64,000 nt of DNA from CBDVBE01 sp964543525 (GCA_964543525.1 CAZIYW010000008.1:1-64000), one strand, 5' to 3'; positions 8,641 to 18,445 are shown, numbered from the stretch's first letter. A program made the numbers and translations. Notes: a model not told the origin generated them from the letters alone.

Positions 8641-9168
8641 TTACAAGGGTGATTCACCAAGAGAATAGGCAATAGAGTAAATGCGCGGGGCATTCTTTTT
8701 CAATAAATAAAGATATTTTTTCCCGGTATATCGCGATTCCGACACTTCGACTTCAAGAGCTAAATCTCCAGACCCGAGACGATTAAAATACTTATCATAC
8801 AGTAAAAACGTAAACCGTCTCTTGTGTTCAACCGGAAATTCCGTTGAATCGCTATAGAGTTCAATCCGGGCGTTACAGTATTTGGTAAAAGTTGTTATTC
8901 TTTCCTGTTGTCCGGCAGTAAAAAAAGTAAAGGAATTTTTATACATTTGTACGGTCATATTCTCTTCAATCCGATCGCAGATTAAGGAGTCGATATTTGT
9001 TATCTCATTAATGTATTCCTGCCATTTTATATCATATAATCGGGCACAGGATACTTCCTGGTCAGGTGTATCAACATGCGCACAGGTAAATAAAAGAGAG
9101 AATATACCCAAAACCGTGCTATATATACTGTAAAATTCAGTGTTCTGTTCATCCTGTTTACGGTGCAA
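8641..9168 (-). CDS. hypothetical protein, possible lipoprotein
   Basis: A 175-residue protein between yebC and ruvC. The first codon in frame is TTG, three bases after the yebC stop. A hydrophobic stretch at about residues 15-28 ending LLFTC could be a signal or lipobox, though a charged 13-residue leader precedes it. The remainder is a soluble alpha/beta-looking sequence with no motif I recognise. It probably belongs to the yebC-ruvC transcript by spacing. Function unknown. Confidence 0.65.
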   Translation of the reverse strand: MHRKQDEQNTEFYSIYSTVLGIFSLLFTCAHVDTPDQEVSCARLYDIKWQEYINEITNIDSLICDRIEENMTVQMYKNSFTFFTAGQQERITTFTKYCNARIELYSDSTEFPVEHKRRFTFLLYDKYFNRLGSGDLALEVEVSESRYTGKKYLYLLKKNAPRIYSIAYSLGESPL

Positions 9169-9171
9169 CTT

Positions 9172-9921
9172 TTATCCGGCATACTTCTTCATATCTTCTT
9201 CGCTGATATCAAAGTTACCATAGACATTCTGCGTATCATCAAGGTCGTCAAGGTCGTTCATCAAGCGCAATATTTTCGATACGTTTTCACCTTCAACTTT
9301 AACGGAATTTTCCGGTACTTTTGTCAACTCCGCAGATGCAGGTGTGATGCCGACTTTTGTAAGAGCGGACCGGACTTCTTCAAATGCATCAGGCGGTGTA
9401 GTAATTTCAAATACATCGCCTTCCTCAACCATATCTTCAGCGCCAGCTTCGAGGACGAGTTCCATGAGCTTTTCTTCATCCGCAGCATCTTTCGGCACGG
9501 TAAGATATCCTTTTGAATGAAACATCCACATAACTGAATTTGGCGCCCCTATATTGCCGCCGGCTTTTGTAATGACATGCCTGACTTCAGCGACGGTTCT
9601 GTTCTTATTATCGGTCATACTTTCGATAACAATTGCCACGCCGCCGGGTCCGTATGCTTCAAAGGTAATTTCTTCATAAGACACACCATCTATTTGTCCC
9701 GTTCCTTTGGCTATGGCATTTTCAATATTTTTATTCGGCATATTATTATTTCGGGCGTTATTAACGGCCGATCGCAACCGCGGGTTTGCATCAGGGTCAC
9801 CTCCTCCCATACGTGCTGCAATGGTAATTTCTCGTATAAGCCTGCTGAAAAGCTTACCGCGGGCGGCATCAGCTTTTCCCTTGGCTCGTTTAATGGTTGC
9901 CCATTTTGAATGACCAGACAT
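9172..9921 (-). CDS. yebC: YebC/PmpR family regulatory or ribosome-associated protein
   Basis: A 249-residue protein with the invariant family start MSGHSKWATIKRAKGK, the NNARNNNMPN motif, and the central YGPGGVAIVIE segment. The family was described as DNA-binding regulators; more recently members (TACO1/YebC) have been linked to translation of proline-rich stretches. GAGGAAG lies right before the ATG. The yebC-ruvC-ruvA-ruvB neighbourhood is classic, here with one extra gene inserted after yebC. Confidence 0.96.
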   Translation of the reverse strand: MSGHSKWATIKRAKGKADAARGKLFSRLIREITIAARMGGGDPDANPRLRSAVNNARNNNMPNKNIENAIAKGTGQIDGVSYEEITFEAYGPGGVAIVIESMTDNKNRTVAEVRHVITKAGGNIGAPNSVMWMFHSKGYLTVPKDAADEEKLMELVLEAGAEDMVEEGDVFEITTPPDAFEEVRSALTKVGITPASAELTKVPENSVKVEGENVSKILRLMNDLDDLDDTQNVYGNFDISEEDMKKYAG

Positions 9922-9933
9922 ACTTCCTCACTT

Positions 9934-10767
9934 TCATGCAGTTAAACCGGTTAATTGCTCCAAATGTATCTGTTCTATATTTGTCAGCTCCGTACCGAGA
10001 AACCGTGCAGCATTCCGTTTAAAATTGGGAGTAACGTCGGTAACATAGAATTGACTCTCAGCAATACCCTCTTTTTTTCCATCCGTGTGCACATCAAGTG
10101 CATTGATAATATCCTGTGCCTCCTTTGCCGTCCATAGCGCACTATCGATAAGTTCTATTCTGCTGCTGACGGTTCCCTGTATAACCTCCATCAGCAGCGG
10201 ATAATGGGTGCACCCGAGAATAAGGCAGTCGATACCGATATCAACCAGCTCATACAGATAATATTGCGCGGTCATCCGGGTAATATCATGGTTAACCAGT
10301 CCTTCCTCGACAAGAGGGACAAACAGAGGACATTCTTTTCCATACACTTTAATTGTGGGATCAATATTGGTTATTCCCCGCGTATAGGAATTGGCCTTGA
10401 TTGTCGCGGTGGTACCAATCACCCCGACTTTTTTATCCGCCGTGCGAGTGACGGCAGCTTTACATCCGGGCAAAACTACGCCGATAACGGGTATTTCTTC
10501 AACATGCGCTTTAATGTGATCCAGAGCGACGGAGGAAGCGGTATTACAGGCAACAATAAGCATCTTGATATCTTTGGCTGTTAAAAAGCGTGTGTCCTGA
10601 GCGGAAAATTCTTTAATGGTTTCATCAGACCGCCCGCCATAGGGGCATCGTGCCGTATCTCCCAGATAAATAATCTGTTCATACGGCATTAAACGTAACA
10701 GCTCTTTGACAACGGTAAGTCCTCCCAGTCCTGAATCAAATACGCCAATGGCTCGATCGTCGCTCAT
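9934..10767 (-). CDS. murI: glutamate racemase
   Basis: A 277-residue Asp/Glu racemase that makes D-glutamate for peptidoglycan, the substrate that MurD in this window adds. It contains both catalytic cysteine motifs, VACNTASSVA (about residue 72) and LILGCTHYPLL (about 184), and the N-terminal IGVFDSGLGGLTV. Its start overlaps the amidase stop by four bases (ATGA), so the two wall genes are translationally coupled. Confidence 0.97.
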   Translation of the reverse strand: MSDDRAIGVFDSGLGGLTVVKELLRLMPYEQIIYLGDTARCPYGGRSDETIKEFSAQDTRFLTAKDIKMLIVACNTASSVALDHIKAHVEEIPVIGVVLPGCKAAVTRTADKKVGVIGTTATIKANSYTRGITNIDPTIKVYGKECPLFVPLVEEGLVNHDITRMTAQYYLYELVDIGIDCLILGCTHYPLLMEVIQGTVSSRIELIDSALWTAKEAQDIINALDVHTDGKKEGIAESQFYVTDVTPNFKRNAARFLGTELTNIEQIHLEQLTGLTA

Positions 10768-12122
10768 AACCCTGCCTCATATTTCTTTTTAAATAGTACA
10801 ACCGCATTACTGATTGCACCGGCAATTTTTTTCTGAAATTTTTTATTTGTCAGCAATTTCTCTTCATTGGGATTTGAAATAAAGCATGTCTCAACCAGAA
10901 CCGACGGCATATACGCCCCGTTAAGCACCCAGAAATTCGCCTGTCCCACTCCTTTCTGCAGCGCGCGAACCCTGGTCAATGCCTTTCCGAATGATTCTGC
11001 GATCAATATTGACAAATCCTGACTCTCACTGAGAAATTCATTGTTTGCCATATCGATTAGAATATTTTGCAGATAATCTCCCTTCTGGACATCTTCTTCC
11101 AGTTCAATAACCGAATTTTCAATCATAGCGGCGAGCTTATCAACTTCATTTTTTGCCTGGGACAGGAAATAGATTTTATACCCTTTTACATAACTTTTTT
11201 TCTTTTTATTCCCGGCAATGCTGTTCGCGTGAACACTGATAAAAAGGTCGGCTTTTTTGTCGTTTGCAAATTTTGTTCTCTGTCGCAGAGGAATAAATTC
11301 ATCGGTTGATCGGGTCATATATACCCGCAGATTTGTCTTTTCCTTAAGTATATCACGCAATGCGAGACTTATCGACAGTACGACATCCTTTTCTTTTACC
11401 CCATTCTGTCCAATCGCGCCGGGATCTTTGCCGCCATGCCCCGGATCAATTACTACTGTTTTAATTACCTCCACCCTTCCTTCCGCCTTCATTTTTTCGG
11501 TAGTATCAGTCCGGGGAACTGACGGTACAGTAACCACCGCTTCTTCGGGAGCTTTTCTGCCGGTTACTTTTTTTTTGTCTATTACCGCCGGCGTTTTCAG
11601 GGTCGCTTCATTTTCTGCGATTACTCTATTTTCCGAAGCCTTTTTATCAGCGTGCTCCCCCATCGTTAATCGCTGCTCACTCTCAGACCAGACAAGAGGC
11701 TTACCACTCATTTTCTTAAACAGGTCAGCCGCAATTTCGACAGGCACATAGAGATTACCGTGATCCCGCTCCGGTGGTTTCGGCAGTTGAAATGTTGAAT
11801 TATTTATCTGATAAAACGGATTGTTTTGTATAAAAGCGACGGTGTTCTCCTCAGTAGAGGCAGTAAATCGTTCGCTATACCTGTCCCACTCCCAATCCAT
11901 TCCCAGTTTTTCTACCAGATGAGCTAATGATATGTACACCTGGCCCGTAATTACCCTGGATGGTATGGTATCTTTTGTTGTATTGTCAGTATTGACCAGG
12001 TATATACTATCTGGGAAGCACCAGAATGGCAGTCCTATGATAATCAAGGAAAAGAGTATATCGCGGATACGGTATTCAGCAGTTAATTTCATAATGGTTC
12101 TATCCATACAACACATTGTCAT
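10764..12122 (-). CDS. N-acetylmuramoyl-L-alanine amidase (Amidase_3) with copper-amine-oxidase-like N-terminal domain
   Basis: A 452-residue secreted peptidoglycan hydrolase. A hydrophobic signal at about residues 20-38 is followed by a copper amine oxidase N-like module (about 50-150: VYISLAHLVEKLG, NLYVPVEIAADLF), a low-complexity linker, and an Amidase_3 catalytic domain from about residue 220 to the end. Zinc-binding residues appear in VIDPGHGGKDPGAIG (His), the KEKDV Glu region and ISVHANS (His), with the final LVETCFISNPNEE motif. It cleaves the muramyl-Ala bond. Two internal ATGs could be the real start; no clear ribosome-binding site decides. Confidence 0.93.
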   Translation of the reverse strand: MTMCCMDRTIMKLTAEYRIRDILFSLIIIGLPFWCFPDSIYLVNTDNTTKDTIPSRVITGQVYISLAHLVEKLGMDWEWDRYSERFTASTEENTVAFIQNNPFYQINNSTFQLPKPPERDHGNLYVPVEIAADLFKKMSGKPLVWSESEQRLTMGEHADKKASENRVIAENEATLKTPAVIDKKKVTGRKAPEEAVVTVPSVPRTDTTEKMKAEGRVEVIKTVVIDPGHGGKDPGAIGQNGVKEKDVVLSISLALRDILKEKTNLRVYMTRSTDEFIPLRQRTKFANDKKADLFISVHANSIAGNKKKKSYVKGYKIYFLSQAKNEVDKLAAMIENSVIELEEDVQKGDYLQNILIDMANNEFLSESQDLSILIAESFGKALTRVRALQKGVGQANFWVLNGAYMPSVLVETCFISNPNEEKLLTNKKFQKKIAGAISNAVVLFKKKYEAGL

Positions 12123-12131
12123 GTAAATTGT

Positions 12132-12575
12132 TCATCGGTGCTTCATAATTTTAGCCAGCCGCTTCTTAGATTCCTGTGCAGCAATCTTCCGGCGCTTATC
12201 ATATTTTTTTCTGCCCCGGCATAGACCAAGCTCCAGTTTTACCCATTGCTTCTTAAAATAAACTGAGAGTGGAATAAGTGTCAGGTGTTTTCTTTCTACC
12301 TCCCCGCATAAGCGAAGTACTTCCTTTTTATGTAACAGAAGTTTACGGATTCGGTACGGATCATGATTAAATTGATTTCCCTGTTCAAACGGACTGATAT
12401 GCATATGGTACAGAAATAATTCACCCGTCCTGCAAACGGCGTAACTATCGAGGAGATTTATTTTTCCGGCCCGAATGGATTTAACCTCAGTACCAACAAG
12501 CTCAACTCCCGCTTCTATCTTTTCAAGTACCTCATAATTATGAAAGGCTTTTCTATTTCGTGCAATTATTTTCAT
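12132..12575 (-). CDS. smpB: SsrA-binding protein SmpB
   Basis: A 147-residue tmRNA partner for trans-translation. The family landmarks are present: NRKAFHNYEVLEKIEAGVEL near the start, GTEVKSIRAGK, and the basic C-terminal tail with GRKKYDKR that enters the mRNA channel. Length is typical. It ends 9 bases before the amidase start, with which it may be cotranscribed. It diverges from the HIT gene across about 170 bases that should hold both promoters. Confidence 0.97.
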   Translation of the reverse strand: MKIIARNRKAFHNYEVLEKIEAGVELVGTEVKSIRAGKINLLDSYAVCRTGELFLYHMHISPFEQGNQFNHDPYRIRKLLLHKKEVLRLCGEVERKHLTLIPLSVYFKKQWVKLELGLCRGRKKYDKRRKIAAQESKKRLAKIMKHR

Positions 12576-12746
12576 TCAATACTTTACGTTCATCTGTTAT
12601 ATATATTATTATTACCAGGAATGAAGTGTACAAAAATAGTTTGCCGTTGCCGTAGTAATCAATTTGCATTTATAGTATATATGATTTTTATTTTAAGTAC
12701 CAGTCTGTATACATACACCTAACCTTTAACTGTGGGGTTGAATAAA

Positions 12747-13091
12747 ATGGATAAATGTATTTTCTGTAAAATCCTTAACGGCGATATAAAAGCAAAGAAA
12801 GTGTACGAAGATGACTATACCCTGGCCTTTCACGATATCAGCCCCCAGGCGCCTACACATCTTCTGGTTATTACCAGGGAGCATTTTTCGGGAATTCATG
12901 AGATTCCCGATGAAAAAATGGAAATAATTGCCAAGTTGTTCATTGCAGTGAGTAAGGTCGTCACACAGGAAGGACTTGTTAAAAACGGGTATCGCATTGT
13001 TCTCAATTCAGGAAAAGAGAGCGGCCAGGAAGTGCCGCACATTCATGTCCATATACTTGCCGGCAGACCGATGCACTGGCCCCCGGGATAA
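12747..13091 (+). CDS. HIT family nucleotide-binding/hydrolase protein (HinT-like)
   Basis: A 114-residue histidine-triad protein with the HxHxH motif HIHVHIL near the C-terminus and an N-terminal zinc-type CIFCKI, as in the HinT/PKCI branch, which hydrolyses adenosine phosphoramidates. The ATG at 12747 has GGGG nine bases upstream and is preferred over an in-frame GTG at 12732. Monocistronic: divergent from smpB and convergent with a small minus-strand gene. Confidence 0.95.
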   Translation: MDKCIFCKILNGDIKAKKVYEDDYTLAFHDISPQAPTHLLVITREHFSGIHEIPDEKMEIIAKLFIAVSKVVTQEGLVKNGYRIVLNSGKESGQEVPHIHVHILAGRPMHWPPG

Positions 13092-13122
13092 GAAACCGTT
13101 TAACACTTCAGCAAATGTACTC

Positions 13123-13299
13123 TCAGTTAAGGACCTCCACCAACAGGTGCGTACTGTCGTCTTCCGTGTTAAACCAGAAAAGCAGCCTGTCTTCGTTTGT
13201 AGTAAAACATTCTTCAAGTAATGCCGCATTGCCACAGGGATAAATCCTCTCGTGTTCTTCAATTGCGCGTTGTATTAATCTCATTTTTTCTTCACTCAT
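13123..13299 (-). CDS. small acidic hypothetical protein (58 aa)
   Basis: A short minus-strand frame of 58 residues, starting MSEEKMRLIQRAIEEHERIY and ending LLVEVLN. AGGAG lies 7 bases before the ATG. An N-terminal amphipathic helix is followed by a segment with a beta pattern (DRLLFWFNTED). It has two Cys (PCGNAA, EECF). I recognise no family. It converges with the HIT gene and precedes ftsZ by 180 bases but is on the other side of the dcw end. Good initiation site and clean composition support a real gene. Confidence 0.6.
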   Translation of the reverse strand: MSEEKMRLIQRAIEEHERIYPCGNAALLEECFTTNEDRLLFWFNTEDDSTHLLVEVLN

Positions 13300-13476
13300 T
13301 GATAACTCCTGTCTCTATCAATAAGGATAATCGCTCATGAAATTTTACACGATACTCGAAATAACGAATCCCTCGTACACTGGTATATGCAGAGCAGTGG
13401 AGTATTCAATTCTCGTTGTTCGTATACTCCACCACTCATGACTGCGCATAGTACTACCCCTCCCCATTCCAATCGA

Positions 13477-14901
13477 TCACTGCATCTGTTTTCTTAAAAA
13501 GGTCGGAACATCCATATCATCTTCATAATGTGAAATTACCTGACCTTTAGAGACAAATATCTGCTCTCTCCGGATATTTCCAGTCTTGACAACGACCGGC
13601 ATTTCAACCGACCGGGAATGACTTTCAGCTTTACGTGTGCGCGATTCTTTCTCATCGTTTACTAGGGATTCAGTTTTATCAACCGACTCACACTCCGGTT
13701 TCCCTTCAGGTTGATCGCTGGATGTATTAATAACGTCCAGTTCAGTAGTCTCTTTTTCATATTCCTGCGTTACCTCTTTGGAGACGACTTGCAGGGGAGA
13801 TTTGATTCCCTTTTCCCTTTGCTGCGGCAGGTCGAAGGACATCTGCTCCACCTTTTTCTCTACCGGTTTCCGTACCCGTTCAAAGCCTTTGGCAAGCGAG
13901 ATTTTTTTACCGGAGGTACTCTCGGGGGCTACTGATTCTTCATTAAAGCCGGTTGCAATGACCGTAACCTGAATCTTTCCGCTCATCTGCGGGTCAGTCA
14001 CCGCACCAAAGATTATATTGGTATCATTATCTTCACCAACCGCATCGTAGATAGTTTGCGTAGCATCACCGACATCGTAAAGCGTCAGGTCTTCACCGCC
14101 GGTCACATTAATAAGGATACCTTTGGCGCCTGCAATGGAGATATCATCAAGCATGGGACTGTGAATTGCGGCATCGGCAGCGAGGGCAGCACGGTTATCA
14201 CCTTCAGAGTAGCCACTGCCCATCAGGGCGTCACCCATACCCTTCATTATTGTTTTCACATCTGCAAAATCGAGGTTTACCAGGCCATGCACGGATATCA
14301 GATCCGAGATACCCTTTGTTGCATGATGCAACACCTGATCGGCGGTTTTAAAGGCATCCATCAATGAGGTATTCCTGTCGACAATAGAAAGAAGTTTCTG
14401 ATTGGGAATGACAATAATGGTATCAACACTTTTCCGTAACTCATCAATTCCTTTCTTTGCGTTTTTATCACGGATTTTACCTTCAAATAAGAATGGGCGC
14501 GTTACTATAGCCACGGTGAGAATATCCATTTCTTTGGTTACCTCAGCGACAACCGGCGCGCCGCCGGTACCGGTTCCGCCGCCCATACCGGCGGTGATAA
14601 AAACCATATCAGAGCCCTCAAGTATATCGGCTATTTTTTCCTGATCTTCCTCCATAGCAATCCTGCCGATCTCAGGATTGGCGCCTGCCCCGAGGCCTTT
14701 CGTAATACGTTCACCGATCTGCAGTCTATGGGTAGCCCGGTTATTATCAAGGGCCATTGCATCGGTATTAACCGATATAAATTCAACACCGGACAGTCCT
14801 TCTTCAATCATCCGGTTTACCGCGTTACCGCCGGCGCCGCCGATACCAATCACTTTCATTTTAGCGACGGTATCAAACTTCTCGTCTAAGGTGAATACCA
14901 T
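13477..14901 (-). CDS. ftsZ: cell division protein FtsZ
   Basis: A 474-residue tubulin-like GTPase that forms the Z ring. It has GIGGAGGNAVNRM near the N-terminus, the tubulin signature GGGTGTG at about residue 108, and the T7 loop NLDFADV. A long charged linker (about 330-460) precedes the conserved tail DVPTFLRKQ, which binds FtsA and other partners. AGGAGGG sits three bases before the ATG. It is the last gene of the dcw cluster, 48 bases after ftsA. Confidence 0.98.
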   Translation of the reverse strand: MVFTLDEKFDTVAKMKVIGIGGAGGNAVNRMIEEGLSGVEFISVNTDAMALDNNRATHRLQIGERITKGLGAGANPEIGRIAMEEDQEKIADILEGSDMVFITAGMGGGTGTGGAPVVAEVTKEMDILTVAIVTRPFLFEGKIRDKNAKKGIDELRKSVDTIIVIPNQKLLSIVDRNTSLMDAFKTADQVLHHATKGISDLISVHGLVNLDFADVKTIMKGMGDALMGSGYSEGDNRAALAADAAIHSPMLDDISIAGAKGILINVTGGEDLTLYDVGDATQTIYDAVGEDNDTNIIFGAVTDPQMSGKIQVTVIATGFNEESVAPESTSGKKISLAKGFERVRKPVEKKVEQMSFDLPQQREKGIKSPLQVVSKEVTQEYEKETTELDVINTSSDQPEGKPECESVDKTESLVNDEKESRTRKAESHSRSVEMPVVVKTGNIRREQIFVSKGQVISHYEDDMDVPTFLRKQMQ

Positions 14902-14949
14902 ATACCCTCCTTTGGGAATGATTTAGATTAATATGTTTACTTTTTCCGT

Positions 14950-16185
14950 TTAAAAAAATTCTTTTACCCAGTTTTTCATTTTGTCGAATATTTTTCTGAA
15001 TGAATCGTCAGTGCTGAATGATTTACGCGTTTTGCTCTGCTCATTCGTTTCAACCGCGTACTGGCAAAGACCGACCCCCGTTGCATGGATAGGTGAGCGG
15101 GCGGCTTCAGTCAACCCGCCGAATCCGGTCGGTATTCCCAGTTTTACCGGCATCTCAAAAATCCGCTCCGCTAACTCCTGCATACCCTCCATCAACGAAC
15201 CGCCGCCGGTTAATACCACACCGGCACCCAGCATCTCTGCAAATTCGGTACGCTTAATCTCCCGTAATGCAAGTGATAAAATCTCTTCAACCCGCGGTTC
15301 GATTATGGATGACAACACTGCCCGGGAAACTTCCCGCTGCTCCCTGCCGCCGACTCCCGGGACATTGACATATTCGTTATTTTTCACGAGCGGTGAAAAC
15401 GCACACCCGTGTTTCTTTTTTATCTCTTCAGCCTTTTCAATCGGTGTCCTGATACCTATAGCAATATCCTTGGTTACATATTCACCACCCAGTCCGACAA
15501 CGGCAGTATGACGTATGCTTTCTTCCGAGTAAATTGCAATATCAGTCGTACCGCCCCCCATATCAATCAGGGCAACACCCAGTTCCTTCTCATCATCCTC
15601 AAGCACCGCATAGCTCGAAGCCAGCGGCTCCAGGACCAGATCTATAACCTTTAATCCGGCTTTATCGACACTTTTGTAAATGTTCTGTGCGCTGGTCACC
15701 GCCCCGGTAATGATATGCACCTGTGTCTCCAGCCGGACGCCGCACATGCCCACCGGATCTTTAATTCCTTTCTGCTCATCAACAATATATTCCTGTGGAA
15801 TGACATGAAGTATTTCACGATCCATGGGTATGGAGACGGCCTGCGCATTATCAATCGCCCGGGCAACATCCTGTTTGGTTATCTCATTGTTCTCACCTTT
15901 TGTTGCAATGACTCCTCTGCTGTTAATCGCCCGGATATGGTCTCCTGCGATACCGACATACACAGCATCTACATCTATACCTGCCATGAGTTCCGCTTCT
16001 TCCACCGCTTTCTGTATCGAACGTACCGTCTTATCGATATTAACCACCACCCCCTTCCGCAGCCCATTTGAAGGAGTTACCCCGACACCGATGATTTTCA
16101 TCTCTCCACCGGTGTCAATTTCCGAAATGATACACGCAATCTTTGTTGTTCCAATATCAAGACCGACAAACACATTATCATCCAT
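14950..16185 (-). CDS. ftsA: cell division protein FtsA
   Basis: A 411-residue actin-like ATPase that tethers FtsZ to the membrane. Phosphate-binding motifs GLDIGTTKIA (about residue 8) and VALIDMGGGTTDIA (about 200) flank the SHS2/1C domain. The last residues (FRKIFDKMKNWVKEFF) form the amphipathic membrane-targeting helix. GGAGG lies five bases before the ATG. It is placed between ftsQ and ftsZ in the usual order. Confidence 0.97.
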   Translation of the reverse strand: MDDNVFVGLDIGTTKIACIISEIDTGGEMKIIGVGVTPSNGLRKGVVVNIDKTVRSIQKAVEEAELMAGIDVDAVYVGIAGDHIRAINSRGVIATKGENNEITKQDVARAIDNAQAVSIPMDREILHVIPQEYIVDEQKGIKDPVGMCGVRLETQVHIITGAVTSAQNIYKSVDKAGLKVIDLVLEPLASSYAVLEDDEKELGVALIDMGGGTTDIAIYSEESIRHTAVVGLGGEYVTKDIAIGIRTPIEKAEEIKKKHGCAFSPLVKNNEYVNVPGVGGREQREVSRAVLSSIIEPRVEEILSLALREIKRTEFAEMLGAGVVLTGGGSLMEGMQELAERIFEMPVKLGIPTGFGGLTEAARSPIHATGVGLCQYAVETNEQSKTRKSFSTDDSFRKIFDKMKNWVKEFF

Positions 16186-16242
16186 ATCTGCCTCCGCATC
16201 CCCTTTGTATTGTTTCTTGTCACAAGTTATGTATTATTTCAT

Positions 16243-17070
16243 TTACTGAACAAATGCCAGGTTGTTATATCGCAGGTCTACAAAGCTGGGCATCTTATCA
16301 GTATTGTCATCCATAGTTGTTAAAATTTCCTGTAAATGTTTTAAATCTTCAACGACCTGAGAACTCTTTATCAGTGCATATAATGGACTGGACTCTATTT
16401 TTATACACACTGCATCCTCTCTGCTGAAATCAATCTGTGATATCCGCAGCGGAACCCGGCCATCAAGGCGTTCCGTATCTTTAAAAAAACGGTTCATCTT
16501 TTCGACCGCATCTTTCTTTAATCGATGGTACGTATCGTCGATGAGTGTATCCGCCACCCCGGATATAATCGGAAGGTTCCAGTAGGTATGTGATTTCAGC
16601 GGCCATAAAAAACCCTTCCGGTCAGTCATATAAATCACCCCAAGATTTACAAATGCCACCGGTTCCCGTTCAGTGACCGCTATTACCATCGTGTGGGGTA
16701 TTTTCCTCCGTACCTTCACTTGTGCAACCCGGGGATTTTTCTGAATACGCTCCTGAATATCCCGTGTCTTCAAATCAAGCATTGATATTCCCGGCTGTAT
16801 GGCGGCAAGTGAACGCACCTTTGTGGTATCGATATGTTCAACACCCCTGATTTCAACCATCTTCACCTGCAGGAAATCAACGGTATCAATCAATCCTGAT
16901 GCTTTCCGGGCTCCAAGGAATCCCAAAATGCCGACGCTGGAAGCAATAAAAAGAAACGATGCCACTTTCAATATTCTACCAATGAAACCGCCATTTTTTT
17001 TTGGTTTTTTCTTTCGCTTCCGATCAGCTATTTTAAGTCGACGATTTGCGCCGATTCGTCGTTTAGCCAT
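16243..17070 (-). CDS. ftsQ: cell division protein FtsQ (POTRA domain)
   Basis: A 275-residue bitopic membrane protein with a very basic cytoplasmic N-terminus (about 40 residues), one transmembrane helix (about 45-67), a POTRA segment with VEIRGVEHIDTTKVRSLA, and an FtsQ beta domain (VAVTEREPVAF region, then YMTDRKGFLWPL). It links the divisome to the FtsBL/FtsWI synthase. The ATG at 17070 has GGAGAAG seven bases upstream and overlaps the murC end by eight bases; an earlier in-frame start would run deeper into murC. Confidence 0.92.
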   Translation of the reverse strand: MAKRRIGANRRLKIADRKRKKKPKKNGGFIGRILKVASFLFIASSVGILGFLGARKASGLIDTVDFLQVKMVEIRGVEHIDTTKVRSLAAIQPGISMLDLKTRDIQERIQKNPRVAQVKVRRKIPHTMVIAVTEREPVAFVNLGVIYMTDRKGFLWPLKSHTYWNLPIISGVADTLIDDTYHRLKKDAVEKMNRFFKDTERLDGRVPLRISQIDFSREDAVCIKIESSPLYALIKSSQVVEDLKHLQEILTTMDDNTDKMPSFVDLRYNNLAFVQ

Positions 17071-18439
17071 GCTGTATCTTCTCCAGTATTGCGGACCCAA
17101 TCTGCCAGATATCACCCGCCCCCATGAGGATTACACCATCACCGGGCTGCATCTGTTCTACCAAACAATCCGGAATATTCTCTATGTCTTCTGTAAACAG
17201 CGTGTTCTTAAATCCGTTTTCATGCATTTCTTCTATAATGGAAAACCCGCTAACCCCTTCAATCGGTTCTTCACGAGCCTTATAAATCTCTGTAACTACC
17301 ACCAGGTCAGCAGCGCTGAGGCTTTCGGCAAATTCCCGGCTGAAATCCCTCGTCCGTGAATAGAGATGTGGCTGAAAAACGGCAATGATTCTTTTGAATC
17401 CCGCCTGTTTCGCTGCATCAATCGTTGCCGTAATCTCCGAAGGATGATGTGCATAATCGTCAATAACGGTGATCCCTTTTTCAGTTCCCAATAATTCAAA
17501 GCGGCGCTTTATACCGCCAAACCGGTGCAAACTCCGTGCAATCTGATCAAAGGGAATCTCCATTGCAGAAGCCACTGCAATCGCAGCAAGGGCGTTTCGA
17601 ATATTATGCATTCCTGAAAGCGGCAACGTTACTGTACCAAGCAGTTCATTGCGTTTCAATACTGCACATTCCGAAACACCTTTTTTAAACCGAACGGATT
17701 CAACACGGTAGTCTGCAGTATCGGCAATGCCATACGTGACATACGAGCCGTGTATACGGTTAAGAATCTGTACAGAAACGGGATCATCCGCCGAGATGAC
17801 CACCAGACCATAAAAGGGTACGGTATTTATATATTCCACAAAGGCCTCGGTGATATCCGCCAGATCAGTATAGATATCAAGATGATCCGCTTCTATATTG
17901 GTAACGACCGCAATGAACGGAGACATACTCAGGAATGACCTGTCATATTCATCCGCTTCAGTTATTAATACCCTCCCCTTTCCAATCATGGCATGTGACT
18001 CACTGTCTTTAAAGGCACCACCGGCAATCACCATCGGATCGTGACCGGCATCCCTGAAAATGCTGCCGATCAGTGACGTTGTCGTTGTTTTTCCGTGAGT
18101 ACCCGCGACGCCAATACTGAGAAAGGCACGCATGATATCACCCAGTATCGCCGCACGCTTCATGCAGGCTATATTATTTTGATGTGCATACACTAATTCG
18201 GGATTGTCAGGTTTTATTGCGCTTGAGTAAACCACTAACTCACTCTGCTTAACGAGATCGGGGGTATGATTATACTGAATATGCACGTTTAACGAAGCGA
18301 GTCGCTCCGTTGCATCACTCCGCAGTATATCGCTTCCACTGACAGAGTGACCATTCATGACCATTACCTCTGCTAGAGGGTACATACCGGCGCCGCCGAT
18401 TCCGATAAAGTGCATTCTCTTTTTTCCAATAAAAAACAT
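17063..18439 (-). CDS. murC: UDP-N-acetylmuramate-L-alanine ligase
   Basis: A 458-residue Mur ligase that adds L-Ala to UDP-MurNAc in the cytosol. The N-terminal Rossmann motif is HFIGIGGAGMYPLAEV, the ATP loop is GVAGTHGKTTTTSLIG, the acidic metal motif is ITEADEYDRSF, and DDYAHHPSEI is present, as in MurC. Length fits. It sits six bases after murG and overlaps ftsQ, so coupling is likely. Confidence 0.97.
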   Translation of the reverse strand: MFFIGKKRMHFIGIGGAGMYPLAEVMVMNGHSVSGSDILRSDATERLASLNVHIQYNHTPDLVKQSELVVYSSAIKPDNPELVYAHQNNIACMKRAAILGDIMRAFLSIGVAGTHGKTTTTSLIGSIFRDAGHDPMVIAGGAFKDSESHAMIGKGRVLITEADEYDRSFLSMSPFIAVVTNIEADHLDIYTDLADITEAFVEYINTVPFYGLVVISADDPVSVQILNRIHGSYVTYGIADTADYRVESVRFKKGVSECAVLKRNELLGTVTLPLSGMHNIRNALAAIAVASAMEIPFDQIARSLHRFGGIKRRFELLGTEKGITVIDDYAHHPSEITATIDAAKQAGFKRIIAVFQPHLYSRTRDFSREFAESLSAADLVVVTEIYKAREEPIEGVSGFSIIEEMHENGFKNTLFTEDIENIPDCLVEQMQPGDGVILMGAGDIWQIGSAILEKIQHG

Positions 18440-18445
18440 ATACGC

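Noticed and set aside
13388..13440. Inverted repeat downstream of ftsZ (GTGGAGTAT/ATACTCCAC) as dcw terminator
   Set aside because: The loop is 18 bases and no T tract follows on the minus strand; not called as a terminator.
14981..15511. 176-codon plus-strand frame opposite ftsA
   Set aside because: Complement of a clear ftsA; no ribosome-binding site and no sensible domain.
16799..17359. 186-codon plus-strand frame opposite ftsQ/murC
   Set aside because: Crosses two real genes on the other strand; sequence has no protein character.
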